A program made the position numbers and the translations under genes. This document shows positions 39,450-48,100 of a stretch of 64,000 nt of DNA, piece by piece. The stretch comes from an uncultured Nostoc sp. Lineage in GTDB: Bacteria > Cyanobacteriota > Cyanobacteriia > Cyanobacteriales > Nostocaceae. Location: NCBI RefSeq assembly GCF_937863485.1, contig NZ_CALMFY010000188.1, forward strand, positions 16,466 to 80,465. The letters run 5' to 3'. Every line of letters begins with the position of its first letter. Within the stretch, counting starts at the first letter, position 1. The notes beneath the pieces are model-generated. The model was given only the letters and a program-made list of their open reading frames with translations. It made no database searches and was not told the DNA's origin.

Positions 39450-42400
39450 ATGCAAATACTCAACAATACATCGCCAATAGAAAATGTCGTCGGTTATCGA
39501 ATGTCGCCACAGCAAGAGCATTTATGGAGATTAAAGTCCATTACTCAAGATAATCATTATATTGCTCAGTGTGCTGTTTCTATTGATGGCAAACTGGATG
39601 TGGAGATTCTTAAGAAGTCTTTACAGGATGTTGTTAATCAACATGAAATTCTCCGCACGAGTTTTCAATGTTTACCTGGAATGGCAATTCCGTTACAGGT
39701 AATAGCTGATAGCCAGGATATTTCAATTAATTATTATGATGGTAGTGATTTTGATGCTGAAGAAAAAGATAATAAAATAGACTTATTTTTGACTCGGCAT
39801 AAATTTAATAATTCCAATTTATCACAAATAGATTTAATTAAATCAGTACCTAATCAGCATATATTACTTGTAAGTTTACCAGCCATGATTGCTGATGCAA
39901 TTGGTATTCGTAATTGGGTACATGAAGTTAGCCGCTCCTATACAACTAATATAAATAATCAACAATCATCTGATGAAGTGTTACAATATGCCGATATTGC
40001 TGAATGGCAACATGAATTACTAACAGCAGAAGATGTTAATTTAGGCAAAGCTTACTGGAAACAACAAGAGTTTCCTAATTTATTTGATATTAGGCCTCCT
40101 TTTGAGAAAAAAGTTGCTGAAGATGTTGTAGTATTTGAACCAAAAACTTTTAGACTAGAACTTGGTAAAAATTTTTTAGTTGATATTCAGAATATATTGC
40201 AAAAACCAACTGATTCATTAGCTGATTTTTTATTAACTTGTTGGCAAATTGTTTTATGGCGAAATCTTGATAAACCTGACATAGTTGTCGGGAGATTATA
40301 TGATGGTCGCAAACATCAGGAATTACAAGCGGTTATTGGATTATTTGCTAAATATTTACCGCTTGCATCTCATTTACAGCCAGATTTATTATTTAAGCAA
40401 TTATGGCAACAAGTTCAAGAATCGGTTAGTCAAGCTCATCAATGGCAAGATTACTTTTCTTGGCAAGAGTATAGCAAGAATTTGGCTATTGATTTCTTGC
40501 CATACTGTTTTGAATTTACAGAGCAAGCACAGCAAGCATCTGTCGATACATTAACATTTAATCTATACAAAGAGTATGCTTGTATTGATAGGTTCAAACT
40601 TAAACTATCTTGTATTCGTCAACAAGATGATTTAGTTGTTAACTTGTATTATGATGCTAAGTTATTCCCATTAGAGGATATTCAACGTTTAGCAGCACAA
40701 TTTCAGCAACTATTGTCTAGTGTTATTTATAATCCCGATGCTGCGATTAGTGAATTAGAAATTCTAAACGATTGCGAACTTCAACAAGTACTGTTTGAGT
40801 TTAACAATACCCAAGTTGATTACAATCGCTCTCAATTAATTCATCAGCTATTTGAGGCGCAAGCAGAAAGCGTACCAGATAATATTGCTGTAGTAGTTAA
40901 CAATCAGCAATTAACCTACCGTGAATTAAATGAACGTGCTAATCAATTAGCTCATTATCTACATAAATTAGGTGTTCAAGCAGAAGTATTCGTAGGAATT
41001 TGTGTAGAGCGTTCTTTATCAATGGCTATTGGTATTCTTGCTATTCTCAAAGCAGGTGGGGCTTATGTACCATTAGATCCAACCTATCCATCAGAACGCT
41101 TACAATTTATCCTGCAAGATACCCAAACACCAGTATTATTAACTCAGCAATCTTTGCTGCAAGATTTACTAGAAACTCAAGCAAAAATTATTTGCTTAGA
41201 TGCTGATTGGGAAATTATTGCATCTGAGAGCCACAATAATCCTGCTGTGGCGATGACATCTGCCAACTTAGCTTATATTATCTATACTTCTGGCTCTACA
41301 GGTAAACCTAAAGGTGTACAAATCACTCATCAAAATTTAGTCAACTCTACACAGGCGCGGCTGAATTATTATCAAGAACCTGTTGGTAGTTTCTTGTTAC
41401 TTTCCTCCTTTGCTTTTGATAGTTCTGTCGCTGGGATTTTCTGGACACTATGCTCTGGTGGAACTTTGGTATTTCCCCAAGTAGGTGGAGAGCAAGATAT
41501 ATCATATTTGCTCAATTTAATTAGCCAAAATCAGGTAACTCATTTATTAAGTTTACCTTCCTTATATAATGTCATTTTAGAGCAAGCAAACCAACAAGAA
41601 TTAGTTTCATTACGTAGTGTGATCGTTGCAGGTGAATCTTGTTCAGCAGAATTAGTGATTCGTCATTTAGAAAAACTTCCCCAAGTAGCTTTATTTAACG
41701 AATATGGGCCCACAGAAACCACAGTTTGGAGTACTGTTTATCATTGCTGTTCGCCAGAAATAGGAAATTCAGTATCTATTGGTCGCCCAATTACGAACGC
41801 ACAAATTTATTTACTTGACCGTAATTTACATCCTGTTCCTTTAGGGGTGGCTGGTGAAGTATATATTGGTGGCGATGGTTTAGCTAGAGGTTATTTGAAC
41901 CGTCCTGATTTAACAGCAGAACGTTTTATTAGGAATCCTTTTGAGGAAGTAGAAGGAAGTCGTCTGTATAAAACTGGTGATTTAGCCCGCTATTTAGCAG
42001 ACGGAAACATAGAATTTCTGGGTCGTATTGACCAGCAAATAAAAATTCGCGGTTTCCGGATTGAATTAGGCGAAATTGAAGCAGTCTTAAAACGAAATCC
42101 TGCTGTTGACGAAGTTATCGTTGTCGCTAGAAGTGAGAGCAAGAGTTATTTCCAGAATGAGGATAGTTATATCGATCCAAAAAATACGGAAATTTTAGTA
42201 ACCAAAATATTGTCACTTGGTCAAGAGTATGCTGAACAACATTTAGCAGAAATAGAGAAATTATCTGAAGATGAACTAGAAATAATACTGGCACAAGAAA
42301 TCACAGGTCAAGATGTCAAAGAAATACTAGTTAATTCTGCCGTGGAAAATCATAGAAGCCGCAGATTAAGACAATTTTCCAACTTTTATATCTGCCTGGA

Positions 42401-43145
42401 AATTGATGAAAATTTTATTAATCCTCCGCAAAAATTTCAAAGAAACTGGTTGCTCAAGCAAAGCATTGATGAACTGGCAGATGATTTAATTCATTTAGAT
42501 GCTTTATCAAGACGATTTGTAGCTGGTAATCAAACTACTTCAAAACAAGCTGAAAGTTCAACATCAATTTTTGAAAGTCAGCAAATCATGGAGGACTGGC
42601 AGATTCCTCTGATGCAAGCAATGGCTAATATTATTACTGAGACACATAGCAACGTCTTAGAAGTAGGTTTTGGCAGAGGAGTTTCTGCAAGTTTGATTCA
42701 AGATAAGGGTGTTAAATCTCACACAATTATCGAGTGTGATGATGCTGTATCAGAAGCATTTTATCATTGGAAAACGCATTATACTGAACAGGACATTCGA
42801 TTAGTTAAGGGCAAATGGCAAGAGGTCAAAGACCAGTTGGGAATTTACGATGGTATCTTTTTTCATGCCAATATTCTTAATGAAGAGCAATTGCTAGAAG
42901 ATGTTGTTGAAAGTGTGACATTTGCAGAACATTTTTTCCCAACAGCTGTAGAGCATTTACGAGAAGGAGGAGTTTTTACTTACCTAACCCATGAAATCGA
43001 TTCTTTTAGTCGTAGGCATCAACGGCTGGTTCTCAAATATTTTAGTTCTCTGACCTTGAGCATTGTGGAACCCTTATCTCTACCAGAAGATACTAAAGAT
43101 TTGTGGTGGGCTGATTCAATGGTTGTAGTGAAGTGCATTAAGTAG
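39450..43145 (+). CDS. NRPS: interface-A(core, His-like)-GAMT-like methyltransferase; A domain incomplete
   Basis: This is a 1231-residue protein. Residues 1 to about 430 are a second degenerate condensation domain (SLPAMIADAIGI near 141 in place of HHxxxDG). The adenylation core at about 450-890 holds motifs A1-A8 and a pocket I read as D-S-A-S-I-A-E-V-W-K, nearest to the bacitracin His code D-S-E-L-T-A-E-V-C-K. After VDEVIVVARSES, where a new insertion begins, comes a helical spacer and then a SAM methyltransferase with VLEVGFGRG (1069-1077), HTIIECDDAV and YDGIFF, closely resembling guanidinoacetate methyltransferase rather than the usual NRPS N-methyltransferase. The protein then stops, without A9, A10 or PCP; these are in the next gene. 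The start is ATG 39450; TTG 39441, with AGGA 5 nt upstream, is possible. Confidence 0.88.
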   Translation: MQILNNTSPIENVVGYRMSPQQEHLWRLKSITQDNHYIAQCAVSIDGKLDVEILKKSLQDVVNQHEILRTSFQCLPGMAIPLQVIADSQDISINYYDGSDFDAEEKDNKIDLFLTRHKFNNSNLSQIDLIKSVPNQHILLVSLPAMIADAIGIRNWVHEVSRSYTTNINNQQSSDEVLQYADIAEWQHELLTAEDVNLGKAYWKQQEFPNLFDIRPPFEKKVAEDVVVFEPKTFRLELGKNFLVDIQNILQKPTDSLADFLLTCWQIVLWRNLDKPDIVVGRLYDGRKHQELQAVIGLFAKYLPLASHLQPDLLFKQLWQQVQESVSQAHQWQDYFSWQEYSKNLAIDFLPYCFEFTEQAQQASVDTLTFNLYKEYACIDRFKLKLSCIRQQDDLVVNLYYDAKLFPLEDIQRLAAQFQQLLSSVIYNPDAAISELEILNDCELQQVLFEFNNTQVDYNRSQLIHQLFEAQAESVPDNIAVVVNNQQLTYRELNERANQLAHYLHKLGVQAEVFVGICVERSLSMAIGILAILKAGGAYVPLDPTYPSERLQFILQDTQTPVLLTQQSLLQDLLETQAKIICLDADWEIIASESHNNPAVAMTSANLAYIIYTSGSTGKPKGVQITHQNLVNSTQARLNYYQEPVGSFLLLSSFAFDSSVAGIFWTLCSGGTLVFPQVGGEQDISYLLNLISQNQVTHLLSLPSLYNVILEQANQQELVSLRSVIVAGESCSAELVIRHLEKLPQVALFNEYGPTETTVWSTVYHCCSPEIGNSVSIGRPITNAQIYLLDRNLHPVPLGVAGEVYIGGDGLARGYLNRPDLTAERFIRNPFEEVEGSRLYKTGDLARYLADGNIEFLGRIDQQIKIRGFRIELGEIEAVLKRNPAVDEVIVVARSESKSYFQNEDSYIDPKNTEILVTKILSLGQEYAEQHLAEIEKLSEDELEIILAQEITGQDVKEILVNSAVENHRSRRLRQFSNFYICLEIDENFINPPQKFQRNWLLKQSIDELADDLIHLDALSRRFVAGNQTTSKQAESSTSIFESQQIMEDWQIPLMQAMANIITETHSNVLEVGFGRGVSASLIQDKGVKSHTIIECDDAVSEAFYHWKTHYTEQDIRLVKGKWQEVKDQLGIYDGIFFHANILNEEQLLEDVVESVTFAEHFFPTAVEHLREGGVFTYLTHEIDSFSRRHQRLVLKYFSSLTLSIVEPLSLPEDTKDLWWADSMVVVKCIK

Positions 43146-43159
43146 AAACTGATTACTAT

Positions 43160-43164
43160 GGAGG
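43160..43164 (+). promoter_or_regulatory. Shine-Dalgarno GGAGG of the split-A-domain second gene
   Basis: GGAGG lies 6 nt before ATG 43171, within the 25-nt gap after the stop of the preceding gene. A strong ribosome site argues that the C-terminal adenylation subdomain is deliberately translated as its own protein, not the debris of a recent nonsense mutation. Confidence 0.75.
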
Positions 43165-43170
43165 CTTTTA

Positions 43171-45153
43171 ATGATTGATTTTTATCAGCGTGTTGATACT
43201 CTTTGTCTCAAAAAACGTCATCTACTTGCGCTTCGATTGAAACAACAACTAGCAACTGTCTTAGCCAGAAAAGATGTACAGACTCATCAACGGTTGGTAG
43301 CTTATATAGTCCCACATCAAGGAGAATTACCTCGTACAACCGATCTGCGCTATTTTCTAGAAGATAAATTGCCCGACTACATGATACCGTCGGCGTTTGT
43401 TAACCTAAAAGCTCTACCTAAACTTCCTAATGGCAAGGTAGACATACAGGCACTACCAAAACCTGAGTTATCAAAAACTTTTGCGGCTCCTCAAACTCGT
43501 GTGGAAAAAGTACTGGCTGAAATTTGGGCGCAAGTTCTGGTGGTAGAGCAAGTAGGTATTCATGACAATTTCTTTGAGTTAGGTGGAGATTCTATCCTCA
43601 GTATTCAGATTGTTGCCAAAGCCAATCAAGCTGGTTTACAACTCACCCCCAAACAGCTTTTTGAACACCAAACAATTGCAGAATTGGCAATGGTCACTGG
43701 TACAACTCAATCTATACAAGGAGAACAAAGGTTAGTTACAGGTGAAGTAGCTCTTACACCTATTCAGCAATGGTTCTTGCTACAAAATCAGCCAGATTCA
43801 CACCATTGGAATCAATCTTGTTTATTGGAAATACCGCAAGGACATAACCCCAAATTATGGGAGCAGCTGCTGCAACGATTAATTGAGCATCATGATGCAC
43901 TACGCTTACGTTTCCATTTCCATGAATCAGGCTGGGTGCAAGTTGTCTCTAATGTCAAGGAGATGAGGGTTTTTCAACATATAGACTTGTCAACTTTGCC
44001 AGAAATTGAGCAAAATACAGCTATTGAAACAGTAGCAACTGAGCTTCAAGGAAGTTTGAATCTATCGCAGGGGACGCTTATTCGGGTGGCTTTATTTAAC
44101 CTGGGTTCACAAAAAAGTAGTCGTCTGTTAATTATCATCCATCACTTGGCTGTAGATGGTGTTTCTTGGCGAATTTTATTAGAAGACCTTCAGACTGTTT
44201 ATCTACAACTTAGTCAGGGTAAGTCGATAAATTTGCCAGATAAAACTACTTCATTCCAAGAATGGGCTTTGCGTTTAAAAGATTATGCACAGTCTACAGA
44301 ATTAATCAAAGAGCAGGAATATTGGTTAGGACAACTACGAAAACTTGTTTCTCCCTTACCAGTAGATTATGCTGGAGGCGACAAAACTGTGGCTAAGGCT
44401 AGCACTGTATCAGTTAGTCTGAGCCGGGAAGACACCCAAGCTTTACTACAAAAAGTGCATCAAGCTTACCACACTCAAATTAACGATGTATTACTGACAT
44501 CGCTAGTGCAGGCCTGTGCAGAGTGGACAGGTGAGCATTCGCTGTTACTAGATATGGAAGGTCATGGAAGAAACGACATTTTTCCCAATATAAACTTATC
44601 GCGCACAGTTGGTTGGTTTGCTTGTTTGTTTCCTGTGTTATTAGATATCGAGGGAGCTTCCAGTTTAGGAAATGCTTTGATGACAGTTAAAGAACAACTG
44701 AGATCTATACCTAATCATGGAATAGGGTATGGCATACTACGTTATCTCAGTAGCGAGGATAAAATTAGATCACAACTGCAAGCTTCTCCTCAAGCTGAAA
44801 TATTTTTTAACTACCTTGGTCAAACTGATCAAGTATTTTCGCAGTCGTCCATGTTTACACCTACTAGAGAATGCGTTGGCCCAAATCGTAGCCTGCGGGG
44901 TAGTCGAGTTTATCTATTAGAAGTTGCAGTAGTTGTTGCTAGCGGACAACTGCACGTTAATTGGACTTACAGTGAGGCGATACATCAGCGAACCACAGTG
45001 GAAAAATTAGCGAATAGTTTTATTAAAGCACTGCGATCGCTCATTACTCATTGCCAATCTCGTCAAGCTCTTGGTTTCACGCCATCAGACTTCCCCCAAG
45101 CCAAGTTGGAGCAACAAGACTTGGATAAATTCTTAGCAAAATTCAACCAATAA
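43171..45153 (+). CDS. NRPS: adenylation C-terminal subdomain-PCP-E
   Basis: This is a 660-residue protein. It begins with about 30 residues of its own (Lys/Leu-rich), then resumes an adenylation domain in mid-fold: VLARKDVQTHQRLVAYIVP, LEDKLPDYMIPSAFV (A9) and LPNGKVDIQAL (A10, with the catalytic Lys). PCP has Ser141 (GGDSI). An epimerization domain spans about 175-640 (HHLAVDGVSW, MEGHGR, LSRTVGWFACLFPV, NYLGQ). To work, it must associate with the A1-A8 core encoded by the preceding gene. It ends DLDKFLAKFNQ, a COM-like tail that faces the next gene's NIENIY start. Predicted role: complete activation of, carry and epimerize the His-like residue. Confidence 0.88.
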   Translation: MIDFYQRVDTLCLKKRHLLALRLKQQLATVLARKDVQTHQRLVAYIVPHQGELPRTTDLRYFLEDKLPDYMIPSAFVNLKALPKLPNGKVDIQALPKPELSKTFAAPQTRVEKVLAEIWAQVLVVEQVGIHDNFFELGGDSILSIQIVAKANQAGLQLTPKQLFEHQTIAELAMVTGTTQSIQGEQRLVTGEVALTPIQQWFLLQNQPDSHHWNQSCLLEIPQGHNPKLWEQLLQRLIEHHDALRLRFHFHESGWVQVVSNVKEMRVFQHIDLSTLPEIEQNTAIETVATELQGSLNLSQGTLIRVALFNLGSQKSSRLLIIIHHLAVDGVSWRILLEDLQTVYLQLSQGKSINLPDKTTSFQEWALRLKDYAQSTELIKEQEYWLGQLRKLVSPLPVDYAGGDKTVAKASTVSVSLSREDTQALLQKVHQAYHTQINDVLLTSLVQACAEWTGEHSLLLDMEGHGRNDIFPNINLSRTVGWFACLFPVLLDIEGASSLGNALMTVKEQLRSIPNHGIGYGILRYLSSEDKIRSQLQASPQAEIFFNYLGQTDQVFSQSSMFTPTRECVGPNRSLRGSRVYLLEVAVVVASGQLHVNWTYSEAIHQRTTVEKLANSFIKALRSLITHCQSRQALGFTPSDFPQAKLEQQDLDKFLAKFNQ

Positions 45154-45170
45154 GCTTAGAAGATAACTCA

Positions 45171-48100
45171 ATGAATACAGCCAATATCGAAAATATCTAC
45201 GAACTTTCCCCAGTCCAGCAGGGTATTTTGTTTCACAGCTTGTATGAATCGGAATCTGGAGCTTATTTTGTGCAGATAAGCTATGGTTTACGAGGAATGC
45301 TCAATATTGAGGCTTTTGAACGGGCTTGGGAAAGAGTCGTGGCGCACCACTCACCTTTGCGTACTAGTTTCCATTGGGAAGGACTTGACAAACCGCTACA
45401 AGTTGTAAATAAAAAAGTCCAATTACCTCTAGAAAAACTAGATTGGCGGGGAATAAATCCCGAAGAACAGCAAGAGAAATTTCAGGCTTTTTTGTTGAGC
45501 GATCGCCAATTGGGTTTTAATTTATCTGATGAATCCCTATTGCGTCTGACTTTGATTCGTTTGGATAACCAGCATTACCACTTCGTCTGGAGTTCCCACC
45601 ACATTATCCTTGATGGCTGGTCAGGGGCGTTAGTATTCAAAGATTTTGCTTTACTTTACGAAGCATTTTGTCGGGGTGAAGAAATCACCTTACCATTCGT
45701 TGGTCGCTTTTCTGGCTATATTGCTTGGTTGCAACAACAAGATTTATCTCAAGCTGAGGCTTTTTGGCGACAAGCATTACAAGGATTTAGAGCACCCACT
45801 TTTTTAACTAATCTCGAAGTTAAGAGTTTGTCGGCTCCAGCAGAAAAGTATTTTGAACAAAACTTCAAACTCTCACCTGCAACGACAACATCTCTAAAAT
45901 CTTGGGCAAAACAGCATCAACTGACCCTAAATACTATAGTTCAGGGGGCTTGGGCTTTGCTCCTTAGCCGCTATAGCGGCGAGGATGAGGTAATGTATGG
46001 TGTTACGGTTTCCGGTCGCCCAGTAGACCTCGCCACAGCAGAGTCAATGGTAGGAATATTCATTAACACCCTACCTTTGCGTGTGAAATTTGATGCTGAG
46101 ATGTTTTTACTACCTTGGCTTGAGCAAATACAGTGTCAATTGATAGAAATCCGTCAGTATGAATATACTCCACTGGTAGAAATTCAAGGTTGGAGTGAAA
46201 TACCACGAGGTTTGCCCTTATTTGAAAGCATCGTGGTGTTTGAAAATTATCCGGTGGATCAGGCGTTGTCTGATTGGCAAAAAAATTTAGAAATCCACAA
46301 TATTAGTAGTTTTAACTATACCAACTATCCTCTGAGTATTGGTGCGACACCTGGGTCTGAGTTGAAACTATCTATTACTTATGATTGTGATCGCTTTGAT
46401 GCTGGCACTATTACCAGAATGATAGGGCATTTCCAAATATTGCTTGAAGCAATGGGAACTAATCCTACAGTGCGCTTACAGGAGTTGCCACTATTAACCG
46501 CATCTGAGAAACATCAGCTACTAGTAGAGTGGAATCAAACTCAGGCTGAGTATCCGCAAAACCAATGTATACATCAGTTATTTGAGGCACAGGTAGAGAA
46601 AACACCAGATGCAATAGCCGTAGTATTTGCAGAACAAAGCCTTACCTATCAACAACTAAATCAGCGTGCGAATCAGTTAGCACACTACTTGCAAAAATTG
46701 GGGGTGGGTGCAGAAGTATTGGTAGGTATTGGTATAGAACGCAGCCTCGATATAGCGATCGCAGTTTTAGCTGTGCTGAAAGCTGGTGCTGCTTATGTAC
46801 CGCTAGATCCAGACCAACCTGCACAGCGTCTAACTTTCATGATAAAAGATGCAGATTGTCAGGTACTACTAACTCAAAAGCATTTGGTAGATGCACTTAC
46901 AGCTTACCAAAGTCAGGTAGTTTGTCTAGATGCAGATTGGGCGTTAATTTCGCAAGAATCAGAGTTAAATCTACTTAGCAACACAGTTACAGCCGAAAAC
47001 TTAGCATATATCATCTATACCTCTGGTTCTACTGGTCAGGCAAAAGGTGTGATGGTTCAGCATAGTAGCCTTGTGAATGCCTATCACGGTTGGGAGCAAG
47101 CTTATCAACTGCAAGCAATAACTTGCCACTTGCAAATGGCTAATTTCTCCTTCGATGTTTTTGCTGGTGACTTAATCCGGGCTTTATGTTCTGGTGCGAA
47201 ATTAGTTATTTGTCCGCGTGACTTCCTACTAGAACCGGATACATTATATGCTTTGATGCGCCAGCAGAAAGTTGAGTGTGCAGAATTTGTCCCCGCAGTT
47301 TTCCGAAACCTTGTCCACTACCTAGAGGAAAATCAAAAATGCCTCGATTTTATGCGATTGTTGATCTGCGGTTCTGATAGTTGGTATGGCGGAGAGTATC
47401 AAAAATTTAAAGGTTTTCTCGGAGAACAGACATGGCTAATTAACTCTTATGGCTTAACTGAAGCCACAATTGACAGTTCCTATTTTGGAAGTGCTACAGA
47501 AAATTTATTAACTGAGCAGTTAGTACCGATTGGGCGGCCCTTTGCTAACACCCAGCTTTACATTTTAGATCCGCTTTTGCAGCCAGTACCAATTGGAGTT
47601 TGTGGAGAGCTTTACATTGGTGGTGTAAGTTTAGCTAGAGGTTATCATAACCGCCCAGAATTAACAAATGAAAAGTTTATTTCTAACCCCTTTAACAGCC
47701 AACCGGGAGCGCGTCTGTACAAAACTGGCGATTTAGCACGGTATTTGCCTGATGGAAATATTGCCTTAGTTGGACGAGCCGATCATCAGGTAAAAATTCG
47801 GGGTTTTCGGATTGAATTAGGAGAAATAGAAGCAGTACTAACCCAAAATCCAGCGGTGGAGAAAACTGTAGTTATCTCCAGAGAAGACGAACCTGGAAAT
47901 AAACGCTTGGTGGCTTATGTAGTACAAAAACCACCATCTGATGCAGCGAATGAATTTAGTAATGAACAATTAACACAGTGGGAAGATGTTTTTGATGACC
48001 TCTATCAAGAAGTTGCCGCAAAAGAAACACTGAAGTTTGATATCAAGGGTTGGAACAGTAGTTATACTGGTCAGCCAATTCCAGAATTAGAGGTGAGCGA

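Noticed and set aside
41340..41760. Arginine as the substrate of the split adenylation domain
   Set aside because: First considered because of the GAMT-like domain and the Glu in the pocket, but the pocket pattern is closer to the His code and the guanidine-binding Asp of GAMT is missing.
43143..43171. Simple nonsense mutation or sequencing error splitting one NRPS gene
   Set aside because: The downstream gene has a good ribosome site at the right spacing and its own N-terminal extension, and the upstream protein ends cleanly after a complete methyltransferase fold. An error cannot be excluded from sequence alone, so the check is listed in the finding.
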